The position numbers and the translations under genes were made by a program. From Candidatus Dechloromonas phosphorivorans (GTDB lineage Bacteria > Pseudomonadota > Gammaproteobacteria > Burkholderiales > Rhodocyclaceae), in contig JADJMS010000008.1 in assembly GCA_016709495.1 (NCBI GenBank), forward strand, positions 1 through 64,000: a stretch of DNA of 64,000 bases. Direction: 5' to 3'. The notes beneath the pieces are model-generated. The model saw only the letters and a program-made list of their open reading frames with translations, made no database searches and was not told where the DNA came from. Below, in pieces: positions 27,844 through 37,410 of the stretch (positions within the stretch are counted from its first letter, which is position 1; each line of letters opens with the position of its first letter).

Positions 27844-29211
27844 CCGGTATTTCCACACAAAAATGCGCCCCTTGCTGGCTCGGCAGAAGCGACACGCTTC
27901 CCCCCATGGCCCTGACCAGTTCGCGAACAATCGACAATCCGACGCCACTTCCCTTGCGCGGCAATGGCGCCACCCGTCGCCCTTGAACAAAAGGATCAAA
28001 GATTCGTTGCACATCCTCATCCGCCACACCCGGCCCCTGATCAATACAGGCCAGGTGCAGGGATTTGTCTTTATGGCTGGCAGTCAGTTGAATTTCACCG
28101 CCTTCAGGGCTGAAATCGACGGCATTCGACAGCAGGTTATCGAGCACGATGGACATTTTTTCACCATCGAGCATCAATTTTTCATCCGTTGCATCGACCA
28201 CCACGTTTAGATGTCGTGCCTGGATTTGCAATTCGCGGCGCTGCCAGCCTCGTTCAACAACTTGCTCAACTGTATTGAGGTCGGCCGCAAACGACGTGCT
28301 TCAAAAGCGGCTGCGTTCAGGCTGAGCAAACTTTCGATCTGTTGTTGCAAGCCGATCACATTGTGCTGGAGTATTTCGACCACCTCACGCTGATTAGCCA
28401 CCAGCGGCCCCGGCACCTCTTCGCGCAACAAGGAAACACCTTCGCGCAAAGCGGTCAGCGGCGTTTTCAGTTCGTGCGAGACATGGCGCAGCGAGCGTTC
28501 ATGATCACTCTCAAGTTCCGACAGACGCGTGCGCAGCCGGTCAAATCGTGGCCCACCCACCGAAATTGGCTCATCAAACCGACTAGCTCCCAGCCGGGCA
28601 ATGGCTTGATCAAGTTGCCGTACCGGGCGTACCAGCCACCAGCCCATACCCAGCGCAACAAGCAATGCGCCCGCCAGCGCCAGCGCCATTTGGCTACCCA
28701 AGCGCAGACGATGTGCCTCCAGTTCATCGAGCACCTGTTTGCTTTGTGCCTCGAGCGAACGCTGCGTCGCCTGGCGCAACAAATCATTGAGTTCAGCCAG
28801 ACGACTCAGCAAGGGTGCCAGTTCAGCGCTACTGACTCGTTGCTCAAGTCCGCTGCGCAATGCTTCGGCGACCATCTGCCAACCGCCCAGCAATGGCAGC
28901 AACCGCCCGCCAGTCTGTCCCTTCAGGCGTTCGACCAACGCCAGTGATTGCGCCAGATGCTCCTCAAAACGCTGGTGGAAAACCGGATCATCCAGCACCA
29001 GATACTGCCGGGCACTACGTTCGATATCTATCGTCCGCTCTTCCAGTTCCTGAATTGATGCGGTCAATTGCAAGGCATATTCGCTGCTCGACCGTGATTG
29101 CTCGACCAGACGTTCAAGCAGCAGCCAGCCATGCAACGCAGCGCCACCCAAAAACAGGACGATCATCGCAAACCCGGCCAACATGCCCTGACGGAAGGAA
29201 ACTCGAATCAT
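27833..29211 (-). CDS. glrK: GlrK/QseE-type sensor histidine kinase (one frameshift)
   Basis: About 459 aa. Two membrane helices (MLAGFAMIVLFLGGAALHGWLL and MALALAGALLVALGMGWWLV) flank a helical periplasmic sensor with coiled-coil character. Then come HAMP, the H-box VSHELKTPLTALREGVSLL, the N-box LDNLLSNAVDFSPEGG and the G-boxes DQGPGVADED and KGSGVGLSIV. One indel near 28225 separates H-box and ATPase parts. It should phosphorylate the GlrR-like regulator. Confidence 0.9.
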
Positions 29212-29234
29212 GAAATCAATTTTCGGAAAATTCC

Positions 29235-29247
29235 AGTGACCGCAACA
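29235..29247 (-). repeat. Dispersed 13-mer, degenerate copy TGTTGCGGTCACT
   Basis: Two mismatches in the core, but the downstream tracts (GAATTTTCC, GAAAATTG) are among the best in the window. Confidence 0.5.
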
Positions 29248-29320
29248 ATCTGAATATCGCTTCAGCCAGACAGGACTCGATTCAATACAAATTCAATAAA
29301 AATCAACACCTTGAATCACG

Positions 29321-29338
29321 TGTCGCCATTATGCGACA
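29321..29338. promoter_or_regulatory. GlrR-type upstream activating site 1
   Basis: TGTCGCCATTATGCGACA: TGTC-N10-GACA, the GlrR consensus in enterobacteria, here a 6-bp perfect dyad, about 140 bp before the sigma-54 promoter. Confidence 0.75.
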
Positions 29339-29386
29339 CAGCCTGGCTGTGCTGACAGAATGCACCCATCCAATTCAAAAAAAACA

Positions 29387-29404
29387 TGTCGCCAATTCAC
29401 GACA
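29387..29404. promoter_or_regulatory. GlrR-type upstream activating site 2
   Basis: TGTCGCCAATTCACGACA, again exactly TGTC-N10-GACA, 66 bp after the first site (centre to centre) and 75 bp before the promoter. Confidence 0.75.
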
Positions 29405-29478
29405 GATGCGCTGATTCAAGCCGATTTCAATACACTTCTAATTTCCTAAGCAACTGTTTTTTATAAATAAATATGAAC

Positions 29479-29493
29479 TGGCACAGATATCGC
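29479..29493 (+). promoter_or_regulatory. Sigma-54 promoter of the bactofilin gene
   Basis: TGGCACAGATATCGC: GG and GC dinucleotides ten bases apart, close to TGGCAC-N5-TTGC. The predicted start near 29505 means the bactofilin start must lie downstream. Confidence 0.8.
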
Positions 29494-29533
29494 GTTGAAG
29501 TTTATATTTTTGACCCCAAGCAAAGGAAACACC

Positions 29534-30109
29534 GTGTTCTCAAAACCCAGCATACTCAATCGCAATGACAACATTTCCAACAAAGATGGGCGCATCCTGA
29601 GCAATACCAACACGCTATCGACGCCAACAACTAATCAGGCGGCCCGTCCGGCACCAACACCAGTGCCACCGCCCGAAACCACACCAGTAGCCAACCCGGT
29701 AGTCGCCAGCAACAGTGAACCCGTGATAGGGGCACGCTTGATTGTCGGCCCGGATGTAAAATTAAAAGGAGCTGAAATACTCGATTGCGATACTTTGGTC
29801 GTTGAAGGCCGCGTCGAAGCGACAATGGACAGCCGTGTTATTCGCATCGCCGAGCACGGTTCATTTTCCGGCAAGGTCAGCATTGATATTGCTGAAATTC
29901 ACGGAAACTTTGAAGGAGACCTGACTGCTCGAACTCAATTGATCATTCACGCTACCGGTCGTGTAAGCGGTAAAATTCGCTACGGGAAACTGGTTATCGA
30001 CGAAGGAGGAGAACTTTGCGGTGACATTAACGCCCTATCTGCTGAAAATTCGACTCCGTCACGCCTGAGTCGTGAAACCCCGCCCAGTCTTAACGTGATT
30101 GCGGGTTGA
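29534..30109 (+). CDS. Bactofilin-family polymer-forming protein
   Basis: About 191 aa. An unstructured Pro/Thr-rich N-terminus (PAPTPVPPPETTP) is followed by the right-handed beta-helix of bactofilins (GPDVKLKGAEILDCDTLVVEG ... GSFSGKVSIDIAEIHGNFEGDL ... GRVSGKIRYGKLVIDEGGEL). The GTG start at 29534 with AAGGAAA upstream is chosen because an earlier in-frame TTG (29495) lies before the predicted transcription start. Bactofilins form cytoskeletal filaments that localise cell-wall or surface machinery. Expression is likely dependent on sigma-54 and GlrR. Confidence 0.85.
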   Translation: MFSKPSILNRNDNISNKDGRILSNTNTLSTPTTNQAARPAPTPVPPPETTPVANPVVASNSEPVIGARLIVGPDVKLKGAEILDCDTLVVEGRVEATMDSRVIRIAEHGSFSGKVSIDIAEIHGNFEGDLTARTQLIIHATGRVSGKIRYGKLVIDEGGELCGDINALSAENSTPSRLSRETPPSLNVIAG

Positions 30110-30140
30110 TTCCAGACGAATAAACGAACACAATCATTTA

Positions 30141-30815
30141 ATGCATATTCCAACCAGTGCTCCATCACACCATAGCCAGACTGCAACGGTTTCTGCTGTG
30201 CAACCCAAACAGCCTGACAGCTATGGCGGTTTGCTGGTTCGACCAGTAGTTAGCCATCGCGAGGAGCATGCCTGCCATGAACTGGTGCGTCGCATGTATG
30301 CTTGGCGTGGCTATCTGACCGAACTCGCAAGCCCGCATTTATCACGCGACCGGCTCACTCTGGCCGCGTGGCGTGATGGCGAATTGGCGGCGACGTTGAC
30401 CCTGGCACGTGACAATGGCAGCAATCTGATGGCAGAAGCTCTTTATCCGGCAGAGATTGCCGAACTGCGCAGCAAGGAACGCATTATTTGTGAATACTCG
30501 CGCCTTGCCATAGACCCGGTAACCAGCTCAACCCAGCTTATGGAACAATTTTTTCCGTATGGCCTATGATCTCGCAAAACGCATTTTTTGGCAAAAGATG
30601 CGATCGTCGAAATCAATCCGAGGCATAGACGTTTTTACGAACGAGAAATCGGATTTACTCAACTAGGACCACTGCGCGTCTGCCCTCGGGTGGACGCCCC
30701 TGCCTTGCTTTTGTATCGTGACATGGAACAGCCCCACAAGGCCAGGCTTCGCGCCTCTCATGGCCATCTTCAGTTACCCGACTTACCCATCGCCAGGCAT
30801 CCAATCACGCCCTGA
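30141..30815 (+). CDS. FeeM-like N-acyl amino acid synthase / GNAT protein (frameshifted)
   Basis: About 225 aa across two indels near 30560 and 30585. VRPVVSHREEHACHELVRRMYAWRGY, LTLAAWRDGELAATLTLARD, RIICEYSRLAIDP and the C-terminal INPRHRRFYEREIGFTQLG match the GNAT-like long-chain N-acyl amino acid synthase type (FeeM core), which transfers acyl groups from acyl-ACP to amino acids. It lies 32 bases after bactofilin in the same direction, so both are probably one sigma-54 unit. Confidence 0.7.
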
Positions 30816-30887
30816 GTCGTTTATCGATGTCCGCCGCCACGGTTCTTGGGTAAACTGTTTCACTTTCTTCGCCCACCCCGAGAACCC

Positions 30888-32573
30888 ATGGCCCAATATG
30901 TAATGTCGATGCTGCGCGTCAGCAAGACCGTGCCGCCCAAGCGGCAGATCATCAAGGATATCTCCCTCTCCTTCTTTCCCGGCGCCAAGATCGGGCTGCT
31001 CGGCTTAAACGGTTCCGGCAAGTCCACCGTGCTACGCATCATGGCCAATGTCGATAAGGAATACGACGGCGAAGTCCAGCATCTGGCCGGCGTATCCATC
31101 GGTTATCTGCCACAGGAGCCGTTGCTGGACCCGGCCAAGACGGTCAAGGAAGAAGTTGAATCCGCCCTTGGTGAAGTGATGCAAGCGCAGAGCAAGCTGG
31201 AAGCCGTCTACGCCGCCTACGCCGAAGAAGATGCCGACTTCGACAAACTGGCCGAAGAACAGGCTCGCCTCGAAGCAATCATCGCTACCGCCGGCTCCGA
31301 TACCGAAGCCCAGATGGAACTGGCCGCCGACGCCCTGCGCCTGCCACCCTGGGATGCCGTGATCGGCGTGCTCTCCGGCGGTGAAAAGCGCCGCGTTGCG
31401 CTGTGCAAGCTGCTGCTGTCGCGCCCCGACATGCTGCTGCTCGACGAACCCACCAACCACCTCGACGCCGAATCCGTCGAATGGCTGGAACAGTTCCTGG
31501 TGCGCTTCCCGGGCACCGTGGTGGCCGTCACGCACGATCGCTACTTCCTCGACAACGCTGCCGAGTGGATTCTCGAACTCGACCGTGGCCACGGCATTCC
31601 ATACAAGGGCAACTACTCGTCCTGGCTGGAGCAGAAGGAAGCCCGTCTGGAAACCGAAAACAAGCAGATCGACGCCCACATGAAGGCGATGAAGCAGGAA
31701 CTGGAATGGGTTCGCTCCAATCCCAAAGCGCGTCAGGCCAAGTCGAAATCCCGCCTGTCGCGCTTCGAGGAACTGTCCAGCCAGGAATACCAGAAGCGCA
31801 ACGAGACGCAGGAAATCTTTATCCCGGTCGGTGAGCGTCTGGGCGGCAAGGTTATCGAATTCACCGGCGTAACCAAGTCCTTCGGCGACAAACTGCTTTT
31901 GGACAACGTCAGCTTCACCATCCCGGCCGGCGCCATCGTCGGCATCATCGGCCCGAACGGTGCCGGTAAATCGACGCTGTTCAAGATGATCACCGGCCAG
32001 CAACAGCCGGACTCCGGCGAAGTCGACATCGGCCCGACGGTCAAGATGGCTTACGTCGATCAATCACGTGACTGCCTCGATGGCACTAAAACCGTCTTTG
32101 AAGAATTGGCTCAGGGTAGCGACATCCTGCAAATTGGCAAATTCGAAATGCCGTCGCGCGCCTATATCGGCCGCTTCAACTTCAAAGGTGCTGATCAAGG
32201 CAAGCAGGTCGGCAATCTCTCCGGCGGCGAACGCGGTCGTCTGCATCTGGCCAAAACTCTGATGACCGGTGGCAATGTTCTGCTGCTCGACGAACCGTCC
32301 AACGACCTTGACGTGGAAACCCTGCGTGCGCTGGAAGATGCGCTGCTCGAATTCCCCGGCTGTGCGATGGTCATTTCGCATGATCGCTGGTTCCTTGACC
32401 GTATCTGTACGCACATCCTGTCAGCCGAAGGCGATTCACAGTGGAATTTCTTCGAAGGAAACTTCCAGGAATACGAGGAAGACAAAAAGAAACGTTTGGG
32501 TGAAGAAGGTGCCAAGCCGAAGCGCATTCGCTACAAGCCGATTACACTGCTGGGCAAAATTCGGTTGCCGTAA
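30888..32573 (+). CDS. ettA: EttA energy-dependent translational throttle (ABC-F ATPase)
   Basis: 561 aa, intact. Two ABC domains: Walker A GLNGSGKS and GPNGAGKS, signatures LSGGEKRRVALCKLL and LSGGERGRLHLAKTL, Walker B LLLDEPTNHLD and LLLDEPSNDLD. The start MAQYVMSMLRVSKTVPPKRQIIKDISLSFFPGAKIG is diagnostic for EttA, which gates the ribosomal E-site by ATP/ADP ratio. The tail after RYKPIT (LLGKIRLP) is longer than usual and encoded by sequence resembling the dispersed 13-mer with one base missing (32564-32575). Confidence 0.95.
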   Translation: MAQYVMSMLRVSKTVPPKRQIIKDISLSFFPGAKIGLLGLNGSGKSTVLRIMANVDKEYDGEVQHLAGVSIGYLPQEPLLDPAKTVKEEVESALGEVMQAQSKLEAVYAAYAEEDADFDKLAEEQARLEAIIATAGSDTEAQMELAADALRLPPWDAVIGVLSGGEKRRVALCKLLLSRPDMLLLDEPTNHLDAESVEWLEQFLVRFPGTVVAVTHDRYFLDNAAEWILELDRGHGIPYKGNYSSWLEQKEARLETENKQIDAHMKAMKQELEWVRSNPKARQAKSKSRLSRFEELSSQEYQKRNETQEIFIPVGERLGGKVIEFTGVTKSFGDKLLLDNVSFTIPAGAIVGIIGPNGAGKSTLFKMITGQQQPDSGEVDIGPTVKMAYVDQSRDCLDGTKTVFEELAQGSDILQIGKFEMPSRAYIGRFNFKGADQGKQVGNLSGGERGRLHLAKTLMTGGNVLLLDEPSNDLDVETLRALEDALLEFPGCAMVISHDRWFLDRICTHILSAEGDSQWNFFEGNFQEYEEDKKKRLGEEGAKPKRIRYKPITLLGKIRLP

Positions 32574-32600
32574 CAGCGAACCAGAAAACCGCCAATGCAA

Positions 32601-32631
32601 AACGGGCGCCGCTTGGCGCCCGTTCTTCTTT
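32601..32631 (+). terminator. Rho-independent terminator after ettA
   Basis: 10-bp stem AACGGGCGCC / GGCGCCCGTT, loop gctt, followed by TCTTCTTT. Confidence 0.85.
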
Positions 32632-32663
32632 GCACCCCGCCAACGCGAGGTGCGTAATAAAAC

Positions 32664-32942
32664 TCAGTGCTTAAGATTAGCAGAAAAAACCGCTTTGGTA
32701 TTTTCTGAAAACTGAAAGTCGGTAAACGCGCGGTTGATCTCAGCTTCGTTACGGCCTTCGGTATGATCTTCGAAGCAAATGCCAATTACTTTTCCGTTGG
32801 CAGCCAGTGTCTGGAAAGCAAAACGCCAGCGCTGAGCCTCAGCCAAACGCTCGCGCAGATCAGCTTCGTTGGAAATTGAAATGCCGGCATTTTTCAAGGA
32901 ATCCAGAAATTGCTCAAAGGACTCTGTACTCAAACTACCCAT
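32664..32942 (-). CDS. Conserved hypothetical 92-aa protein
   Basis: Not recognised. Small, acidic, intact, no signal or membrane segment: SFEQFLDSLKNAGISISNEADLRERLAEAQRWRFAFQTLAANGK ... FTDFQFSENTKAVFSA. It has the look of a helix-plus-sheet regulatory or adaptor protein. It stands alone and converges with ettA. Confidence 0.7.
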   Translation of the reverse strand: MGSLSTESFEQFLDSLKNAGISISNEADLRERLAEAQRWRFAFQTLAANGKVIGICFEDHTEGRNEAEINRAFTDFQFSENTKAVFSANLKH

Positions 32943-33054
32943 TTATAACTCCGTTATCAGTGCGGTGTTGAATCACCATGAGCCTAATAACGACCCTCTT
33001 GCAATTCGGTTGACACGAAAGTGATAGGAAAATGAATGAGATAATGGCGGGCAT

Positions 33055-33888
33055 ATGAAAAAGCAAAATACCCCTGCCGAGATTCCTGAAATTCGCCCCG
33101 GGCAATCCATCGAACTGCTCAAGGAACTGCACATCCTGACGCGTGATGGCAAGCTCAATCAGGATACGCGGCGCAAACTGAAGCAGGTTTATCACCTTTA
33201 CCAGTTCATCGAGCCGCTCCTGGCCGATGCGCAAAGTCTGGCCGATCACGGTGCCGGTAAATCCTATCTCGGCTTCATTCTGTACGATCTGTTCTTCAAG
33301 GCTAAGGAGGCCGGTCACATCTACGGCATCGAAACACGTAAGGAGCTGGTTGAAAAATCACGCGAACTAGCAGCCCGGCTTGGCTTTGAGCGGATGAGTT
33401 TTCTTGATATCACGGTTGAAGAATCCACCCATTCCAGCGCCCTGCCTGAGCAAATCGATGTCGTCACCGCCCTGCATGCCTGCAACACCGCCACCGATGA
33501 CGCCATCCGTTTTGCGCTGACCAAGCATGCCAAACACATCGTACTGGTGCCCTGCTGTCAGGCCGAAGTAGCTGCGGCCATGCGTGCTGGCAAGAGCGCC
33601 GCGCTGGCGAAAACGCCACTTTCCGAACTCTGGCGCCACCCGATCCACACGCGCGAACTTGGCAGCCATCTGAGCAATGTCCTGCGCTGCCTGCTGCTCG
33701 AATCCCATGGCTATCAAGTCACGGTCACCGAACTGGTTGGCTGGGAGCATTCGATGAAGAACGAACTGATCATCGCCACAAAATCAGCCGCAAAATCCGG
33801 TCGACCACAACAGATTGCCCGTGAACGTGCTGAAGCCATCCTGCGCGAGTTCAACATCGAAGAACTTGCGCCGCGTTTTACTTACTAA
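33055..33888 (+). CDS. SAM-dependent methyltransferase (GSTCD/methyltransferase-25 type)
   Basis: 277 aa, intact. The SAM motif lies in SLADHGAGKSYLGFILYD (about residue 61); VTALHACNTATDDAIRFAL and VLVPCCQAE are the characteristic His/Cys motifs of this family, whose substrate is unknown. It starts about 110 bases from the divergent 92-aa gene. A degenerate 13-mer copy (33800) lies in its 3' part. Six bases separate it from the U32 gene, probably one operon. Confidence 0.82.
   Translation: MKKQNTPAEIPEIRPGQSIELLKELHILTRDGKLNQDTRRKLKQVYHLYQFIEPLLADAQSLADHGAGKSYLGFILYDLFFKAKEAGHIYGIETRKELVEKSRELAARLGFERMSFLDITVEESTHSSALPEQIDVVTALHACNTATDDAIRFALTKHAKHIVLVPCCQAEVAAAMRAGKSAALAKTPLSELWRHPIHTRELGSHLSNVLRCLLLESHGYQVTVTELVGWEHSMKNELIIATKSAAKSGRPQQIARERAEAILREFNIEELAPRFTY
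33800..33812 (-). repeat. Dispersed 13-mer near-match TGTTGTGGTCGAC
   Basis: One mismatch in the core; downstream tracts GATTTTG and TGATTTTG are in place. Confidence 0.5.
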
Positions 33889-33893
33889 GCTAA

Positions 33894-35776
33894 ATGACTG
33901 AACTCGAACTCCTCGCCCCGCCAAGAACGCCGACTTTGGCATCGAAGCCATCCGCCACGGGGCTGATGCCGTCTATATTGGCGGCCCGGCCTTTGGTGCC
34001 CGCTACGGCGCCGGCAATGATGTTGCCGAGATCAAGCGCCTGTGCGACTTTGCCCATCGCTTTCGGGCCAAGGTCTTTGTCGCGCTCAACACCATTTTGC
34101 AGGACGACGAACTGGAAACCAGCCGCCAGTTGGCATGGGAACTCTACGAAGCCGGTGCGGATGCCCTGATCATTCAGGACATGGGCCTGCTGGAAATGGA
34201 TTTGCCGCCAATCAGTTGCACGCCAGCACGCAGACTGACAACCGCAACGCCGACAAAGTTAAATTTCTTGAAGATGTCGGTTTTTCCCAGGTCGTACTGG
34301 CACGCGAACTGTCGCTCGACGAAGTGGCAGCAATTCGGGCAAAACCAGTGCCACGCTCGAATATTTTGTTCATGGCGCACTGTGCGTCGCCTTCAGCGGT
34401 CAGTGCTTCATCAGCCACGCCCATACCGGACGCAGCGCCAATCGTGGCGAATGCTCGCAAGCCTGCCGCCTGCCTTACACACTGACCGACGAGAAGGGCA
34501 AGGTCATCACCGAGAACCAGCATTTGCTGTCGATGAAGGACAACAACCAGACCGACAACATCCTCGCGCTGGCCCAGGCGGGAGTCGGTTCGTTCAAGAT
34601 CGAAGGGCGGTTGAAAGACCTTTCCTACGTCAAGAACATCACCGCGCACTATCGCGGCCTGCTCGACGAGGTGATCGCCAACAACCCGGAATTCACCCGC
34701 GCCTCCAGCGGGCGCAGCACTTACACCTTCACGCCACAGCCGGACAAAACTTTCAACCGTGGCTATACCGATTATTTTGCTGGCGGTCGTCAAGACGACA
34801 TCGGCGCTTTCGATTCGCCGGCCTTCGTTGGTGAACTGATTGGCGAAGTGGTAGAAATTGGCGAAGGCTCATTCACGGTCAACGCCGAAAAACCTTTCCA
34901 TAACGGCGACGGCGTTTGCTTCTACGACGCCCACGGCGAAGTCGTCGGCATGCGTATCAACCGCGCCGAGGGCAAAACCCTGTTCCCGGCGGAAATGCCG
35001 GAAGAACTCAGCGAAGGCGCCACCCTCTTCCGCAATCGCGATCAGGAATTCGAGCGTTCGCTGGAAAAGGAATCGGCAAATCGTCGCATATCAGTCAAAC
35101 CACTGTTTGCCGAAACCGCCACGGGTTTTGCACTGACCCTGAGCGACGAGGATGGCGTATCTGTTACGGTCAACCTCGAAAAATGCGAAAAAATTGGTAG
35201 TGAAATTGCACAGAATCCGGAAAACGCACTCGCCAAACTCAAAGAGAATCTCGGCAAATTCGGCAACACGATGTTTGTCGCTGAACCGGTTGAACTCAAA
35301 CTATCGCAGCGTGGTTCCTGCCGGTCAGCGCAGTCAACGCCCTGCGCCGCGAAGCCACCGAAAAACTGGAGGCCGCCCGCCTCGCCAACTACCAGCGCCC
35401 TTTACGTGCCAATCCGGCCGCCAATCCGGTGCCCTATCCGCAGGAAGAACTCACTTACCTCGGCAACGTCTTCAACGCCAAGGCCCGCCAGTTCTACGAA
35501 AAACACGGAGTCAAACTGATCGCCGAAGCCTACGAAGCAAATCAGGAAAAAGGCATGGTCTCGCTGATGATCACCCGCCACTGCCTGCGCTACAGCTTCA
35601 ATCTTTGCCCGAAAGAGGTCAAACACCTCAAGCCCGACCCGATGACCTTGATCAACGGCAGCGAAAAACTGATCCTGAAATTTGACTGCAAGGCCTGCGA
35701 AATGCACGTCATCGGCAAGATGAAGAAGGGCGTCGTACTTAACCTTGGGTCGATCCGGCCAGGAACTGGCGGCTGA
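33894..35776 (+). CDS. rlhA: Peptidase U32 family RNA hydroxylase, RlhA-like (frameshifted)
   Basis: About 628 aa across indels near 33920, 34210, 34350-34400 and 35320. Pieces: GADAVYIGGPAFGARYGAGND, VFVALNTIL, AGADALIIQDMGLL, FVHGALCVAFSGQCFISH, GECSQACRLPYTL, FKIEGRLKDLSYVKNITAHYR, and a C-terminal domain with clustered Cys (MITRHCLRYSFNLCPKE, FDCKACEMHVIGKM). Length and C-terminal domain fit RlhA (23S rRNA C2501 hydroxylation with prephenate-linked chemistry) better than the shorter TrhP, but this is inference. Two 13-mer copies lie inside (34871, 35162). Confidence 0.8.
34871..34883 (+). repeat. Dispersed 13-mer, degenerate copy ATTCACGGTCAAC
   Basis: The 3' nine bases are exact and the following context GCCGAAAAACCTTTCC is like other copies. 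Encodes FTVNAEK. Confidence 0.45.
35162..35174 (+). repeat. Dispersed 13-mer TGTTACGGTCAAC (exact), inside U32 gene
   Basis: Exact copy with tracts CGAAAAATG and GAAAAAATTG; encodes VTVNLEK. Confidence 0.85.
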
Positions 35777-35789
35777 ATTCTGGGGAGGC

Positions 35790-36500
35790 TTACCCCGCCT
35801 TCCTCAACATATCCACACGCTGCGGATTGAAGAAGGTCGCACCTTCCGGGGTCAGGTAGGACTCGAACTTTTCCTTCACCTGTTGATATAGGGCCGGAGC
35901 GAGTTGATGGTTGGAGTGGGTGACCTGAATCATCCGCTGGTCGAACTGATCGAAATTTTCAAAGAAGCTGCGGGTGTTGAAAAACAGCTGCTTTTCGAGG
36001 CTCAGGCTGCCAGCGTCAACGGCCTTGCAGATGGCAGCAAAGGCGGCTTCACGCACCATTTTTTCGTCATGGAACAGGCGGAATACTTCATTCAGATCAC
36101 CGGCAAAGACCGGCTCGGAAATCCATGCCAAGCCACCCGGTTTGAGAACGCGGGCGATTTCACTTAGCGCCTGATCCATATGTGCCACCGGCACATGGTG
36201 CAGGGATTTGAACATCAGCACGATGTCGAAACTATTGTCAGTTGCTGGTATGGCCTCCGCGCCACCGTGGCTGAAACGCACTTGTGGCAAGTCGCTAACC
36301 TGTAGATTGCGCTGATGCTGAATGTCATCAACCTCAAGGGCAACGATTTCCTTCAGCCTGCCAGTTTCGGCCAGCAGGCGGGTTTTCTCGGCCTTGCCAC
36401 AGCCGAGTTCGAGTACTCGGGCACCATCGAAAGGCAGTTCGGCCAGCATGAGTTTGATTTCGTTGACTTGCGCAGTCTGGTTTGGATCGGCAATTTTCAT
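35790..36500 (-). CDS. Class I SAM-dependent methyltransferase
   Basis: 236 aa, intact. Motif I VLELGCGKAEKTRLLAE, acidic loop VALEVDDIQHQRN, motif IV FDIVLMFKSLHHV, then EIARVLKPGGLAWISEPVF (methyltransferase-11 type). Substrate unknown. The start at 36500 has GGAAAG upstream; a longer frame from 36569 would translate the 13-mer repeat (MNCYGQQLN) and is rejected. Confidence 0.85.
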   Translation of the reverse strand: MKIADPNQTAQVNEIKLMLAELPFDGARVLELGCGKAEKTRLLAETGRLKEIVALEVDDIQHQRNLQVSDLPQVRFSHGGAEAIPATDNSFDIVLMFKSLHHVPVAHMDQALSEIARVLKPGGLAWISEPVFAGDLNEVFRLFHDEKMVREAAFAAICKAVDAGSLSLEKQLFFNTRSFFENFDQFDQRMIQVTHSNHQLAPALYQQVKEKFESYLTPEGATFFNPQRVDMLRKAG

Positions 36501-36550
36501 GGCAACACTTTCCGGCGTTTGTTGTTCAAAATTTTTCACCCAATTTAGTT

Positions 36551-36563
36551 GTTGACCGTAACA
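36551..36563 (-). repeat. Dispersed 13-mer TGTTACGGTCAAC (exact), intergenic
   Basis: Minus-strand exact copy with tracts CTAAATTG and GAAAAATTTTG, in the methyltransferase leader. Confidence 0.88.
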
Positions 36564-36645
36564 GTTCATCCGCCAGCAATCGGAAAATCAATGCAGGCCT
36601 GCGCTATAGTTTCGGCTTCAACTTTTTTGCCTCGCCACGCTTCAG

Positions 36646-37365
36646 ATGAAACCGACACCCTGCCCTTCTTGCAGCCAAACGATGAGCAAACATCGTTTTG
36701 AACGCTTGCTGCACGGCGAAGTAGTGCTTGATCTGTGTTTTTCCTGTCAGGGCATCTGGTTTGATGAATATGAGAGCGCCCAGATCACACCGGGCGGCAT
36801 TCTCGAACTGTTCAAGTTGATCCATGAACACAACGACGATCAGCGCATCCCTCTGCGTGATCCATTAAAGTGCCCGCGCTGCAGTGAAAAGTTGCTGCAT
36901 GGTCTGGATGTCGCCAAACATGGCGGCAAATTCAACTACCACCGCTGCCTGCAAAAGCATGGGCGCTTCACAACATTCGCCCAATTCATGATCGAGAAGG
37001 GTTTTGTTCGGCAACTCAATCCGGCTGAAATTGACGAATTATCAGCAACTGTTGGCATCGTCCGCTGCATGGGTTGCGGCGCCCCGGTCGACATTCGCAA
37101 AGATCACGCTTGCGGTCATTGCCGGGCACCCATTGCAATCCTTGACCCGACCGCCATTGAGCAAGCACTGGCCCGCTACCAGCAGGCAGAGGTCAAACGC
37201 TCGACTCGCGATGTTGAAACACTGGGTGACGCCATCATCATGCGCGAACGCGAAAAGTCTCGCCTCAAACGCAGCAAACAAGAGCCGGAAAACGCCGGTA
37301 TCATCGATGTTGTCGATCTGCTTTCAACAGGCGCCGAACTGGTCTGGAATTTGATCAAGCGATAA
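36646..37365 (+). CDS. TFIIB-type zinc-finger protein
   Basis: 239 aa, intact. The N-terminal zf-TFIIB ribbon (PCPSCSQTM ... VLDLCFSCQGIWFDEYE) is followed by a second CPRC site, a third C4 site (CMGCGAPVDIRKDHACGHC), then a charged helical C-terminus. Family members are of unknown function. Transcription ends at the adjacent terminator. Confidence 0.85.
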   Translation: MKPTPCPSCSQTMSKHRFERLLHGEVVLDLCFSCQGIWFDEYESAQITPGGILELFKLIHEHNDDQRIPLRDPLKCPRCSEKLLHGLDVAKHGGKFNYHRCLQKHGRFTTFAQFMIEKGFVRQLNPAEIDELSATVGIVRCMGCGAPVDIRKDHACGHCRAPIAILDPTAIEQALARYQQAEVKRSTRDVETLGDAIIMREREKSRLKRSKQEPENAGIIDVVDLLSTGAELVWNLIKR

Positions 37366-37393
37366 AAAAAGGCGAACCGCAGTTCGCCTTTTT
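37364..37393. terminator. Bidirectional terminator between zf-TFIIB and OmpA-like genes
   Basis: 7-bp stem GGCGAAC-cgca-GTTCGCC with A-run before and T-run after, serving both converging genes. Confidence 0.9.
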
Positions 37394-37410
37394 GATAAAG
37401 CTGGAAAAAA

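Larger units (their letters stand above)
29212..29533. promoter_or_regulatory. Divergent control region glrK / bactofilin
   Basis: About 320 bases, AT-rich. It contains a degenerate 13-mer repeat (29235), two GlrR-type sites and a sigma-54 promoter, listed separately. Confidence 0.7.

Noticed and set aside
29495..29533. TTG start for the bactofilin gene
   Set aside because: It lies upstream of the transcription start predicted from the sigma-54 promoter; GTG at 29534 has a ribosome-binding site.
31032..32063. 343-codon minus-strand frame opposite ettA
   Set aside because: Antisense shadow of a clear, intact ABC-F gene.
36501..36569. N-terminal extension of the methyltransferase at 35790
   Set aside because: The extension is translated 13-mer repeat (MNCYGQQLN); the internal ATG has a ribosome-binding site and fits the family start.
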